Shown here piece after piece: positions 43,844-56,472 of a DNA stretch of 64,000 nucleotides. The translations under genes and the position numbers were made by a program. The number at the start of each line of letters is the position of its first letter. The first letter of the stretch is position 1. Origin of the DNA: Campanula takesimana. Lineage: Eukaryota > Streptophyta > Magnoliopsida > Asterales > Campanulaceae. The stretch is from contig JAOWBW010000060.1 of the NCBI GenBank assembly GCA_026119855.1, forward strand, positions 2,170,001 through 2,234,000, given 5' to 3'. The notes beneath the pieces were generated by a model, which did no database searches, was not told the DNA's origin, and worked only from the letters and a program-made list of their open reading frames with translations.

Positions 43844-44708
43844 CTATCTCCCATTGCAACACATGCCTCATCTTGACTAGGATCTTCTTCTTGCTTCTTT
43901 CTTGGACAGTCATTCTTCCAATGCCCTTTCCTACCGCAGAATCGACAAACATCCTCATGTTTCGGATTCCTCTTGCTAGAAGATTTTTTAGAATTCTTCT
44001 TTTTGCTTGACCCCTTGCTGCCGTCTGCAACTAACCCTGCAGGCTGACTGTCTGTTCCACTCTGCTTACCTTTCATCGCAATTCTCTTGTCTTGAGCGAA
44101 GCATTCACATCCTCAAGAGCGATTGTCTCTTTGCCATGCAAACACAAATCCACAAAGTACTCATACGATAAAGGTAGCGACACAAGAAGCATCAACGCAG
44201 CATCCTCATCCTCAATCTTGGCATCTATATTACGCAAATCATGTAATATAGAAGTAAACCTATCAAGATGGTCATCTATAGGCGTACCTTCCACCATTCA
44301 AAGCGTTAACAGCTTTTAATTTGGATAGAACTTGTTGGTCAATGTCTTAGTAAAAAACATGTCTTCCAATAACAACCACAAAGCACCACCGGAATCTAAA
44401 TCTAGTATGTTGACTAGAACTTCATAATCCAAACATTTATTGATTTTTGAATGAGCCCTCTCATCTAGATTCACCAAATCTGCTCCTTCCTTCTGTGCAG
44501 TCTTCTTCTTCTCTGAATCCTCTACTCCAGCCGAAGTAGTACTCCTAGGGACGGCCTTTCCGTTAGGATCCTTCCGACCCTTTATCGCCATAGCCATGGG
44601 AATCCACAATCCCTTATCCCTCAACAGAGCCTTCATCTTGACTTGCCATAAAGTAAAGTTATTATTCCCATTAAACTTGTCGATCGATGATTTAAATCTT
44701 TTACCCAT
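43844..44708 (-). pseudogene. Copia X gag (frameshifted, 3' truncated)
   Basis: ATG at 44708: 'FKSSIDKFNGNNNFTLWQV', 'KMKALLRDKGLWIPMA', then in another frame 'GTPIDDHLDRFTSILHDLR', and 'ALMLLVSLPLSYEYFV', then in a third the zinc knuckle 'CRFCGRKGHWKNDC'. At least two frameshifts. It ends at the Y LTR; protease and pol are missing. Confidence 0.85.
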
Positions 44709-44764
44709 CTTCTTCTCTGCAGCGGAAACCCTAGATATCTAACCAACCAAGCTCTGTGCCACTT

Positions 44765-44776
44765 GCTCTGATACCA
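44765..44776 (-). other. Primer binding site of copia X
   Basis: The minus strand reads TGGTATCAGAGC, between X LTR and gag. Confidence 0.85.
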
Positions 44777-44777
44777 C

Positions 44778-45737
44778 TCGCTAGAGCAATAAATAGAAGA
44801 ACGATGGCAAGCAAAATAATCAAACACGAACACAAGAATTTACGTGGTTCACCAACTTGGCTATGTCCACGGGTGGAGGAAGAATATATTTTGCTTTCAA
44901 TGGTGATTACAAAAGACAATATCTCTAATTTAGTTGCACGAATTATTTAGGCAAATAATTTCGTCAACCTAAACTTTAAATCTGTACTTGTAACTATCAA
45001 AGATGAACACTAAAATATTATGTTAGGGGAAAGGGTTGTATTTATAGTCATAAATATCAAAAAAAAAAACCCTAAGGAAAGTGGAGGCCTATTTCTTGTT
45101 TACAAAGTAAATATATTGTCATTAGAAAACTACTTTCCTAATTCTTGAATAATTTTTTGTAACAAAAGCATACTAGTTAAATTTCTGAGATGGAAAAAGT
45201 CTTTTACATGAAAAATGAAGAAGTATCTCGTCTCCACATCCACAAGATAATAAGTTAGCCGTGCATTCAGGCCCAACTAAGACCCATCCACAACTGTGGC
45301 ATGTACCCTTAGCTAGTGCCACAAGATCAGTGAAGCCAGTTTATGTGGCTTTGCCTCCCGAACGCCTGCCACTACTCCCAACTACTTCTCCTCTTAGTCC
45401 CAAAAATTATACTCCCTCCGTCCCAAAATGATCTTCACCTTTGACTATTCAAATTTTTTAAGGATATGAACACTTGATTCAATAGTCATGTTTTGTTTGG
45501 GCAGTTTTAAGCTTAAGTTGTAAAAATGTGAAGAATTTTTTGGGACAATAAAACATGCCAAATTCAATAGTCATATTTTGTTTGGGCACTTTTAAGCCTA
45601 AGTTGTAGAAATGTGAAGAATTTTTTGGGACAATGAAACATGCCAAAGAAAATCATTTTGGGACGGAGAGAGTAATACTTAGTAGCCGACATATCTTTAA
45701 CCTAAATACCATTTGATTCAAAGGCTTATTTCCAACA
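44778..45737 (-). mobile_element. Right (5') LTR of copia X
   Basis: Matches the left X LTR from 44907 on; ends CCAACA at 45737. It is interrupted by the MITE at 45412-45672. Confidence 0.75.
45412..45672. mobile_element. Stowaway-type MITE in X LTR, with internal duplication
   Basis: Ends CTCCCTCCGTCCC and GGGACGGAGAGAG with TA on each side; 261 bp. A segment of about 97 bp containing 'AATAGTCATNTTTTGTTTGG' is present twice in tandem. Confidence 0.9.
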
Positions 45738-46598
45738 CTTTTTATACTCACAACACTTGCATAACTTTTAACATTTCTTAATTCATGTGCAAATAAAAGG
45801 GTGGACACTTACTCTGAGACGGAAAGAATAATAAACCCATAATTTATTTATTTAAAAAAAATCATTTAAGGACAAAGTTTTTTGATGTAAAAGTTCCAAA
45901 AAGTCATTTATTTTAAAACAAAACGGTCATTCAATTTGAGACAAAAGTATATTAATAACAAGTTTTATGCCTTGAGCTAATTTCTTTGCACAAAAAGTAG
46001 TGCTCAAATTTTTTTTGCTCCAACATTAGAAAAATAGGAATAATATTTTGAGAGGAAAGAAGTATAAACATTTAGAACAAAAAAGAAAAAAAAAACAAGA
46101 GGCCCTCCCAAATTGGAGGCCCTGTGCAAGGTTGCTGTCTCTCTCTCTTTCAAGCAATATACAAATAAAGCACAATTCTTAAAATGTTTGGCAAGTCAAC
46201 CACAACAATTGTACTGGTTCAGTTATGTTTCAATGCCGATACAACTAGCTTTCAGTGAAGTGAAAACTCGAGACGGTACCAATTCCATAAATGGTAAGGA
46301 CCCATTTTTCTCCCCTTTTTGTGGGGAAGGGACTTGAATCAAAACTGAATTGACTAGCAATAAAACAGGCAACATTAAACATTTTATGTCTAGCAGGGCT
46401 TTTACATTTTTTGCTAGTTTGAAAGAATACCACTCACTGCAACGAACAAATCTTAGCCCCAAGCTTGAGGATATAGTGCTGAAGTCATGCATCTTTCGAG
46501 GGGTTAAGACATCTGATAAATATGACTTTGTCTCTGTTTTGGCCTCTCTTCATTGGTAATACTAATAGATTAAAACAAATATCTTGCATGTTTCCATC
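45738..46598. other. Intergenic spacer downstream of BOP1
   Basis: AT-rich, no credible gene. Two AGGCCCT-containing segments near 46100 and a degenerate GAGACGGAAAG (about 45816), possibly the remains of another MITE end. The BOP1 3' UTR and polyadenylation site must lie here; no unique signal could be chosen. Confidence 0.5.
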
Positions 46599-49500
46599 TT
46601 AATGACAGAAGAGCTTGATTATGGAATCAGCACCTGCAGTGAACAACCAAGGCTGTCTTGGGTGGAATTTGCAGTCCAACACACCTGCATACAACAACAT
46701 TTACGTTAGAAAAGTGCTCAAAAACGAGACTGTCCCTAAATGAGTGTCCGTCATTTCATGAAGTAATTAAATCATCCTTGCTCAATCATGTCCTAGTTGG
46801 CGACGTCATTAAAGGTATTTATGCAACTAAAAGTGCTTAACAGTCAACTTGGTAAAGTCAAGGTGGGACTCTCATTTAGGGATGGAGGGGAGCATAGAAT
46901 TATGAATCATGCATAACTTAACTAGTAAATGGAAGTGAAATAAGCAGTGTAGTTGGAAGTGTTTCTGAAAGAAAATCTGTAGGAAGCATTAAAATGACTA
47001 GATGGTGGTGTTGAAAGAAATCGTGGCATCAGAGGCCCCTATTGACTTGGGTATTAAGGCGAATGGCTAGCACATTTGCCCGAAAGTCCTTCACTCTTAA
47101 AGCAGACTTGCAAGCTGCAAAGGAAGCTATTCTTCTAGCTTGCAAGGTGGTTCAGCAAGGTCATTTTCAATAAACGGAGAGTTGATTTTGGATTGGTGTG
47201 TATCCCATGGATATGATCAATTAAATCTCCAACTTTATGTGAGATGCAAGGAGTTGATAAACAGGGACTAAATTGCAATGCAGACAGGGTACTGAGAGCT
47301 AATGTAGAAGCTGATACTACTGCCTAGGAAAGAACACCCAAAATAGATGACCATTTTGGAATTTAAGGGTCATTTTGGAAATGTTGATCCTTAATAGAGA
47401 AAATCATAAACATTCTTGTTATTCACTTTCAAATTTTTAGTTTTGCAAAAATTTAGCGAACTCCGAATTTTATTTTTATTTTTTGAAAAAAATCATTTAG
47501 GGACAGTTTTTTGAAGGTCATTCAATTTAAGACAGAGTAAGAGAAACAAGAATTAATGTCCCAAAATAAGCGTCCCCCAGTTTGGCGTTATACGAGTTTA
47601 AACTAAGTGCAAAACTCTTTCAGGTTTCCTTCAAACCTCAAGTATCCTTTCGTGGTGTCAAATCAATGGGACCCGATACTTTTTCCCACCACACATTAAA
47701 AGTTATAGACAATTAACATGAGAAAACTTATAGACACAGAAAACTTTCTGAAAACAGAAAGGGGACACTTATTTTTGGATGCAGGGTGTACACAACATCA
47801 CTATTCTTTACGGCGGCGGTTTCAGATAAATCCCGCATTTCAGGCCGTGAACAAATCATATTTGGAATCAGCTGACACTGCATTTCCGACACTTGATCAT
47901 GCTTTCTATTGAGTAAAAATAAATGTAAGTGAAACATGCTCCTACTTTATTTTATTTCGTAAAAAAACAATAGAAGGGCCTTCTATAAATTTAGCAAATG
48001 ATACTTATTAACGAGGCAATATTTACTTTCCATGGACACAGGTTGCACTCAACTTGAGTGAAGATTTTCCAAAGCACCTAGGCCAGGGAAACCAAGCTAG
48101 ATGGTAAACAGTCTATAGGATAAGGCAAATCAGTCAATTGAGATTTCCAAGTCCAAAGGGAGTTACAAGTATCCATTTCAACATTACACCGTTTCTATTA
48201 TCGTAACTTCTAGATGTGCAAATAAAGTAACATTTCGAAAACTGACCTCTTCCATTCGTGATTGTGTGGCCATGAAGAATTTCTAATGGAACGATTAGTG
48301 GATCCTGGTTTAGATCTGAATAAACCATCCCATGGTACACATATGCTGTGCAATCATCAGAACACGATGCAAATAATGGGTATGAACGATGAAACGCCAC
48401 ATTTGTAATGTCTTTCGAGTGTGATCTGCAATTTCCAGAACAAAATTAAAACGGTTAGACCAGGATGGATGTCATATGGTAACTCAAACGTGCCACATCC
48501 ATCCCTCAAGCACAAATTACTTCAATCTTCAGTGGTACATTGAACATGTGCGTACCCTTATCCAGTCAAAACTAAGCACAGATACATGAAGGGACCACAT
48601 AATCATATATTCATAGAGTAGTTTTATATCTGCAATCCTATGTCTGTTTCTTTTCACATTCATCTGCCAAATTGTTGCTTCCTTATATGAAATATATCTA
48701 CAATTCTAGAGATTGCTTAAAATTTCCTCAAGTCTTCAAACATGACAATGCTTTACCACATTGAATACCAGTCAAAACTAACAGAAAACCTTTAATAGAG
48801 ACAATTACATACTTGAGAATTTTATAAGGCTGCGAAGAAAGGTCCATGTCAAACCAAGGTAATTTTCCTTCTCTACTCCCCACGATAACATTATCCCCTG
48901 CATGGTGGAAGCACCTTTGTTAAAATAAATAAAGCAAAAATGATAATCATCTCACACGTGATAAATGGGAAAAGTCTTGCTTGTCTACTTGTTTCAATAT
49001 TAATTAGTATCTTTCATCATATGTTTGAACAAAAGAAAAAAAAAGCAATGGGAGAATGTGAACTGATCCTGCTAACATACCGCCAGGATGAACAGAGATA
49101 GAAGAAATTTCACGAACTCCAGGTTCAAGCTTCTTCACAAGCTTTTGCTTCACCAAATCATAAACACGGACATTCTTTTTGGTTGCAACAAAAAAGACGG
49201 ATCGTGTAGGATGGAAGGTAGTGGACACTGCAAGACCGTGCAACTTGAAAGGTATTCTCTGGGTTTGTTTCTTTGAGAGCTGGTGTATTAATACTGCTCT
49301 TGATTCCCGTGCTATATTAGTCAAGATAAAACTTGTGGATAACAAAATCAACACAGATATCACAGGTGCAGTTCAAGCAACAAAATCTTCAACGTCTATG
49401 GTAGATAGAAGATGAGAAAGCAGAAGGTTGACGCAGCCCTATAGATCCAAAGAAACTTTGTATGAAAAGTAAACTACTATGTCAAATGGAAGAAGTCACT

Positions 49501-52500
49501 TTAACTAGCAGCTTGCGCGCAAATAAAGTAAAAGGAAATGTTTGGTTCCCCAAAGGTATACATACTAAGGTGTGGCAAGAATTCCAAGTTCTTTTAGTTG
49601 AGTTTACATGGGATTCTCATTCATTGTTTTGAGGAGTGGTTTTTGAAAAGGAAATGTGCTGCTTTAATTGGGACAAACTAAAGATTAGAACCGTACCACG
49701 TCAAATGGGACTTAGGGAGTAATAAACTCCTACATCCAATATCATGCTAATGAGCTCTTAACCGAAATATTCTTATTACTCGGATCAAAGGCCGTCCAAG
49801 ATTACTAGTAATTTGCAGTTCTGCTACCGACGATAAAATATCATTTTGTAAGAAACAAGTTTCACGTGAAAAGACCAGCTTCCATGAAAAGGAGGCAACA
49901 TCCTCAAACGTTGACATTGGCTACTTCAATACCCATAAATCCATCAATAACTAAAAAAGGAAAAAACTAGTTTAGACATCAACTTTGCAAGTCATTAATT
50001 AACTACTACACCAGCTAAAAGCAATTAATTTATCTAGAAACTACTTCTGATTCCTTTTTCCATTTGGTAGCAAATATCAAATTTAGTCTGTTAAGAAAAA
50101 GGATATCAGCCGGCATAACAGTAGAGAAATAGTCTCCTTTCCGATGCCATTCAACAGAAGACACTGTCTGCAAGATTCAAGAAACAAACAAATAAAACCG
50201 GCATGAAGAAAAACCAATCAGGCATTAGCACATACTACCAAAGCCAGTATGAGAGTACCTTAAAGTGCTTAATCCTGATTCCCTCGTATTTGTCGTACTC
50301 ACCCCAGCTTATGATCGATGCAATACTGCCTAAAACATAGGAGTACAAACGCAATGGGTAAACATTGATGCTATGCAGGAAAAGGCCAAAAGAAAATGCT
50401 ACGAGAAACTGACCAGAATCATCTGGTGCAGTGCGTGTTTCGACACGCAAAATCTCTTCAACCCTTGTTTGTTCTTCTTCCTTCTCAAGCCCAGTCTTTA
50501 AGAGAAAGACTTCTTGTCCCCTGTATAATTCAACATAATTGACCTATTCACCTTTCCAAATCGACAAAGAAGATCAAGGAACAGAGAAAATAGGCCATGG
50601 AAACTGATGTGCTAGCCTTACATGGCAACTGCCAAGATAGGAAGCTCCACTAAAGGATTCCATGCAACGTGCTGCACAGCTTCACCAAGTTCCCAGACTT
50701 TAATACATCTTCCAGTTTCAACCTCCCATACACGCACAGTTCCATCATTTGAACCTTTCCGGATAACAAAATAAGTAAGCATATATTTAACAGCTTTCAC
50801 TTCATTGATACAAAGACCCCAACAGAAATATACAGATGTCTGTACCAGAAGCAATCCACTGCCCGGAAGATTCAGTAGAAATTGACATAACAGGTCCTTT
50901 GTGACCCTTATACTCGAGATAACATTTTGTTGGGTATGGTTTGAGATCTTTTCGACTTGGCAGCTTGGGTTTTAGAGATTCGGGATCAATATTGATCTGA
51001 AACATGAAATCAAAACATGAGACTGTATCGAGAAATTAATGCAAACTCCATAAACATAGAAAATAAACCAGTAAACTGAAGCTCAGAATCCATGAACAAT
51101 TTTGTAATTGCACCCCACTTACACGTTTCTTCCGAGCTCTAGGGCACAGATACAAATCTAAACAACGATCAAAAGATTCTCTGACAGCTTTCTCATATGC
51201 TGGGACACTTCTCAATGACGTAAACCTAATATTTTAACAGACGCAGATAAAATGAGTACAAATCTTAAAGTAATGCAAGAGGAAAGCAGGTGGACATAAG
51301 TTGAATTACTGTTTCGGAATATATTTTGGCCGGTCTTCCTCAAACATAAGCTGATAGGAGCTTATTTCTTCCTGCGTAGGAATGTACTCTAAAGAAGGAT
51401 TATACGATTCCTCGTGACCTGAAAGCAGATTAAGATGAAAAAGCAACCCTTCAGTTACATGAGAAGATTTATGTTTCAAAATCTATGATCACTTCAACTA
51501 GTTAAAAAGGTTTCATTGCAACTGTTTCAGGCAAAAGTAGGTAAGAGGACAAAAACCTGGCAATTTAGGTTTAGGTGCAGGAATATAAGCCAATCCATGT
51601 GTCTTGTCCTTTGAGGAGTCATCACCCCACAAGTGATAAAACCTGGGTTCTTCCTTTGGCTTATCAAATGTTATAAGTCCTTTTCTTATGGCCCTGACAT
51701 ATGCAACAACCTGCAGAAGGATCAACAGATACTTACATAAGCTAGTTCTCAATCTAACAGGTCAAATAAGCCGATTAATAGCTGTGTAACTGAATATGAT
51801 TAAGCAAACAAATTCGTACAAGATATAACGTTGGTATTTATATTAATTTAAATACTCAATCTAGTTGAAATACAGAAACAGAAAAAATTAGAAAGAATTT
51901 ATCTATGACTTAATTTACTATAACTCCCAAAAAAGCTAGGTAAAGGGGAAAAAAAGACTTGACCAGCAAAGCTTCTAAAAGTAATTAATCTTGTACTGGA
52001 AAGAAATGTCATGTTCCAGTAGTACTACCTTTTTGCTTTCCCATTTTGACGGAATAAAACGCCTCTTGGGTTCTGGTGCATTTGAAAGTGGATGTTTAGC
52101 ACCGTCCCAGGCAAACCAATCAACATAAGGCTGCATCAAGCCAGGGAAAAATAAGCCACTTCTGATAAGATTGAAAAAAGATATACTAAATAAAACAAGA
52201 TAACAATTAAGGTCAGCAACTGGAAGAAAATACTGACTGCATATGGATCGAATTCAGCATGTGGTGCCTTTCCTCTCAGCAATCTCCGGATAAGTTTGGT
52301 TTCTGGTTTCGGCAGTTCCACTTCCTCGTCCTCAATATCATCATAAATTTTACGCCTGCACGACGCAGACAAATAAATACAACACTGCAAAGTTAAAGCA
52401 AAAACAAAACTCCTCTTAGAAACAAAAGAACACAATAGTTAACATAATTTCCAGCACATTTCATCCATCTTCCTGAGTGGCATAATTTTTTCTAGCGAGA

Positions 52501-55500
52501 AAATATTATTCAATACGTGCCACTCAAAGTCTCAAACACATATAAATTTAAAACGGCAATGTGAAAAAGCAGCGATAAGAAAGTAGTTGTATAAAACAAA
52601 ATGTAATAACAAGCTAATTCGACATGATAGTATGATTTTGACATTATTGCATGATCATAATATTCATTCTAAAATGAACGTGATGGCAGACCTTATAGAG
52701 AAAATGCTTTTGAAATGTCAAACTAACCAATTTTTGGAGTTATCAGCACCATCTAGAAATTCGTTCAGTTTATCTTGTCTCTCTTTTTTCTTTATTTTCT
52801 TCCCAGAAATATCATATCCAATATGTTCCTCATCCTCGTACCACTTCAAAGGAACATCCCCAATTGTATTGCGAGGAGCAACCTATTTAACAAAAAAAAA
52901 AAAAATATCACCAAACGAAAAGTAAACGTGAATATAAACAACAATATGGACCCTGACAATGTACTCCCTCCGTCGCAGAAAGTTAGTCCCTCTTTTTCAT
53001 TGTTAGTTTGAATGAACTTTGAACAATAATTTAGGTTAGTTTTAATTATCCTAATGAGAATATAAAAACTGTTGATGATAATATTTATAATGGTGTCTCA
53101 ATAACAAGTTTTACATTTTCATTAGGATAATTAAAAGTAACCTAAATTATTACTCAAAATTCATTCAAACTAACAACGGAAAAAGAGGGACTAACTTTCC
53201 GGGACGGAGGAAATATGAGAAAAGCACTGGGAAAAAAAACATGCGCACATACTGCTTTATGTATATACTCCCTCCGTCCCATACTTATCGCTACTTTTCG
53301 TTGACCATATTTGAACTTTGACTAACATTTTATGATATACTATTAATCTTCATACAAAAATAAAAATAGTTAATAAATCACCAAGAGAAACATTACTAAT
53401 AACCATCTTTAATTTTTTATAGAGATTAATAGTTTAGCATAAAATGTTAGTCAAAGTTTATATATGGTCAACAAAAAGTAGCAATAAGTATGGGACGGAG
53501 TGAGTATTATTTAGAGGTTTTGAAACAAATGTGATACGATACCTCATCTTCTGATGAATCACTCTCCTCAACTGCCTCACGAGAATCACCACTTTCACTC
53601 TGCTCATGTTCACTATGACCATTGTCGCTGCTAAAACCACCATTCAAGCTATCTTTATTGATTGTGACAACACCACCCTGTGATAATCACAGTATAGAAA
53701 ATCACATTTCAGACGTTCCATGATTCTCCAAATATCATGCAGGCATTTTCAAATAGTAAAGAACTTCTCCAATATACAGCACAGAGTCGGAGAGTAATCC
53801 TTTTTTCTGAGAACCTACCCAAAAAAAGTTATAACCACATACCTCACCATCTGAGAAGTCGCTGCTGTCGGGTCCTGATTCCGGCTCTGATATTGTTTCT
53901 GATTCTGATTCTGTTTCTGATCCTCCCAAGTAGTCATCATCCTCAGAAGATCCCTGTAACAGATGTATTTTATTTATATAAATTTCAATCTCACATCAAT
54001 TACACGTTTATTATGTCAATTCTTGCAACATATAAGAAAATCAACATAATTCAAAGATTAAAACTTTTGCAAGCATTTTATAGTTATTGCCTAGTACATG
54101 AATGAATGAAATTGGATCCATAAAACCGCTGAGTCACCAACGCGAGTTAAAGGCAGTTCACAGTGTGTTTAAATTAAAATATCTTTAATATAACCTAAAC
54201 TTAAAAGCCGTTTCCTCAAAAAATCGAATTTGTTTCTATCAAGCCTATACAACAACCTAATTACAAACACTACTTTCTGCAAACTAGGACAAGGATTAAT
54301 CATTTGATGCAATCTTATGCAACTACTACTTACAATATCCAGAAAATCTCCTTCCATTCTACTCTTTCCCGATATTTTACTGCTGAAAAAGTCTTTATTT
54401 TATAAAGTTATGCATGCAATTCCGTTATGTTCAAATATAAACCCTTAAATGAAATAAGACGAAGTCGAATACAACCCAAACTTTGTCAAAGAAGCAAGAA
54501 CTCCAAAATAAACAAATTAAGGTTTACAAGGGGATCTTTACCATATAGCTTTGGATGAGGACACTGAGTTTTTACTCCCTCTGTCCTAGAATGATGTTTC
54601 CACTTATTTAATTGTCAATTTGAATGAACTGGGAGCAAAACTTAGGCAAATTTAATTATCCTAAAGAAAATCTAAAATTTATAAGATTTTCATTAAGATA
54701 TTTAAATTAATATTGCTCGAAGTTCGTTCAAACTGAAAACTAAAAAAGTGGGAACATCATTCTAATATGGTGGGAGTAGCAGGGGTAAACCTTCAGCATG
54801 TGGTGTGGGTGCAAGTGCACCCGGTCAATTTGTGAAATTAAACAATAAAAAAATGGTATTAGTATATATATACTTGTTGTGCATCTCTAGAGCGCATTGC
54901 TTTGCCAGCTCAGTTGGTCAATGTCTTCAGTATTCTCAATTGAAAGACTCGGGTTCGAATCCTTCACAGGAAGTTCTTTTGTTGTTGCTTTTCAAATGTC
55001 TTCAGGTTGATTGTTCAATTTTATTTTATTTTCTTGTTGATTTTCAAAAGTCTTCAGTTGATTGTTCAATTTTTTAGTTTTTATTTTCTGATTTGGACCA
55101 ATTATTTAATTAATTGATATAAAGGTTATTTTAAATGTACTCCATTTGCCTCAAAATTAGTGTCATTTCTAAAACTAAGTCTTTAAAATCACTGAATTTC
55201 TAAAACTTGCAATGTAATATTAAAATGATTGAAATGTCAAACGAGACTATCAATTTGAGACGGAACGAGTATAATTGATATGTTCTTTGAGTTGCCAAAC
55301 ATATAATATTTATAATATAATGTTTTCTTTTACCTACGCTAGCTAATTGGTTTAGTTCATAAGTCAATAGCAAATCAACCATATTGATTTAGATTGTTTT
55401 TTAACCATATTTGCTTCCTCCATATGCTTGTTGTCATAATTTATATCAAGATATACATCACAAGTAGCTTTTGAGTTCTCCTTTTTTTTTATTGGTATGC

Positions 55501-56472
55501 CAAATATATCTTAATACAAAATTATCATTTAAAATTTATATTAATCACGTAACAATATTTAGATTTAAAATTTTATAGTAACATCGCGCACGGAACAATT
55601 ATAATTAGCTTTAGTGTAATTTGTGCACCAACTAACGAGAAATTCTAGGTCCGTCACTGGGGAGTAGTACCGAGTAACTTTGTTCTTTTAAGGAAGTTTG
55701 CCTTTGCTTCACCCTTACCAGCAGTAGCGAAGCCATGTTAATGCCAGGAGGGTAATTCTTTTTTTTTTTTCCCTTCAATTTTGGAGTGTGTCAATTTTAG
55801 CACCTTACAATTTTTCAGAAAATTACTTTTTACTAAGAAAATAGATTGATTTGTACTTTATGCTAATTTTGAGAAAAAATTGCACTACAATTAGTATTTT
55901 GACCCCTTGTCTATTAAAACTTGGATACAAAGTTATAGTAGTTACTATTACAAAAGCAACTTCAAATTCCTGGCTTCGGCTATGCCTACCAGTACCTCTA
56001 CAAGATTCAGCCTGATTAATGATTAGTCACCACCTTGTCTGTCTACTAACCTGTTGTCAAATGAGCTCAAAATCGCTGGGAGTCCATATGCCTCAGTGTG
56101 CAAACACAAGCACAACGACTATTAATCACCTAATGCAAAGTTTCAATGAATCTATGAAACTAACCCCTACTTTAAAGCAATTTTCAAATTACAACAGTTA
56201 AAAACCTAATAGCCCCAACAAAAAATCCTTAAATTTTTTGGTACTTTCCAGCTCCTCCGACATTCAATCAGTATCCAAACAGCAAAGCAACTTACCTCTT
56301 CTTCGTCAGTGTCAGAAACAACCGGTGACTCCACTTCTTCCTGCTCATGTTCTGCGTTGTTTAATGTCTTTACTTCTTCTTCTTCCTCATTCTTCTTCTT
56401 CGATTTCAAACCTTTACTCTTGAGCTTCTCCGGTTTCAATCGACCGGAACGTTCCTTCGACGGCACCTTCAT
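46599..56472 (-). CDS. BOP1: Ribosome biogenesis protein BOP1 homologue (Erb1 family), 18 exons, 754 aa
   Basis: Exons (minus order): 56472-56296, 53953-53843, 53677-53543, 52882-52728, 52355-52238, 52130-52029, 51710-51557, 51418-51310, 51225-51123, 50996-50846, 50754-50622, 50520-50414, 50329-50259, 50167-50107, 49308-49081, 48897-48813, 48425-48247, 46684-46599; total 2265 bp, open throughout. Residues 1-140 are Lys-rich then acidic; 150-400 match the BOP1 N-terminal domain ('VPLKWYEDEEHIGYDISG', 'YVDWFAWDGAKHPLSNAPE'); from about 415 WD40 repeats ('GHKGPVMSISTESSGQWIAS', 'TVRVWEVETGRCIKVWEL') run to the end. In the nucleolus BOP1 bridges Pescadillo and WDR12 in the PeBoW complex for ITS2 processing and 60S assembly. 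All introns are GT-AG except one AT-AC. Not the plant BLADE-ON-PETIOLE1, which shares the abbreviation. Confidence 0.95.
46685..48246 (-). other. BOP1 intron 17
   Basis: 1562 bp, GT-AG. A short stretch near 47050-47170 translates, with stops, to RNase H-like residues ('LQAAKEAILLACKVV') and may be a decayed retroelement. Nothing else recognised. Confidence 0.6.
49309..50106 (-). other. U12-type AT-AC intron of BOP1 (intron 14)
   Basis: The minus-strand donor reads ATATCCTTTT, the U12 consensus, after '...ATGCCGGCTG'. The acceptor ends AGCAC. TATCTTGAC, 7 of 9 to the U12 branch consensus, places the branch A 12 nt before the acceptor. Splicing here restores 'VMPAGESRAVL' in frame; GT or GC donors do not. 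Confidence 0.85.
52964..53213. mobile_element. MITE 1 in BOP1 intron 3
   Basis: Inverted repeats CTCCCTCCGTC...CAGAAAGTTAGTCCCTC and the complement CTAACTTTCCGGGACGGAGG; the arms pair over most of the element. The right end is degenerate. Confidence 0.85.
53268..53504. mobile_element. MITE 2 in BOP1 intron 3
   Basis: 237 bp, ends CTCCCTCCGTCCCATACTTA and TAAGTATGGGACGGAGTGAG, TA flanks. A different family from MITE 1. Together they make up about three quarters of the 660-bp intron. Confidence 0.9.
54575..54776. mobile_element. MITE in BOP1 intron 1
   Basis: 202 bp, ends CTCCCTCTGTCCTAGAATGA and TCATTCTAATATGGTGGGAG, TA flanks; related to MITE 1 of intron 3 (shared 'CAATTTGAATGAAC'-like part). 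Confidence 0.85.
54800..55080 (+). mobile_element. Possible tRNA-derived SINE in BOP1 intron 1
   Basis: A pol III A-box-like AGCTCAGTTGG (54908) and a perfect B-box GGTTCGAATCC (54952) are spaced as in a tRNA gene, but the sequence does not fold as a full tRNA. Downstream, a 'CTTCAGTTGATTGTTCAATT' segment is duplicated. Ends are not defined. Confidence 0.45.
55140..55269. mobile_element. Degenerate MITE in BOP1 intron 1
   Basis: Short (130 bp) with imperfect ends CTCCATTTGCCTCAAAATTA and AATTTGAGACGGAACGAG; TA on both sides. Confidence 0.6.
55270..56295 (-). other. Remainder of BOP1 intron 1
   Basis: No gene. Segments around 55600-55660 ('AATTCTAGGTCCGTCACTGG') and 55727-55985 (GCGAAGCCA... 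and TGGCTTCGGC as imperfect inverted ends) look like decayed transposon pieces. Confidence 0.4.

Noticed and set aside
47040..47330. A coding exon or gene in BOP1 intron 17
   Set aside because: Weak RNase H-like residues with stops; at best a decayed retroelement.
49309..50106. GC-AG or GT-AG splicing of BOP1 intron 14
   Set aside because: GC at CCG|GC and AG at ATAG|CACGG put exon 15 out of frame; no GT donor keeps the conserved residues. AT-AC restores them.
54890..54970. A functional tRNA gene
   Set aside because: Only A- and B-box-like motifs; acceptor and anticodon stems do not pair.
55727..55985. A small inverted-repeat transposon in BOP1 intron 1
   Set aside because: Ends pair over only about 10 bp and no convincing target duplication was found.
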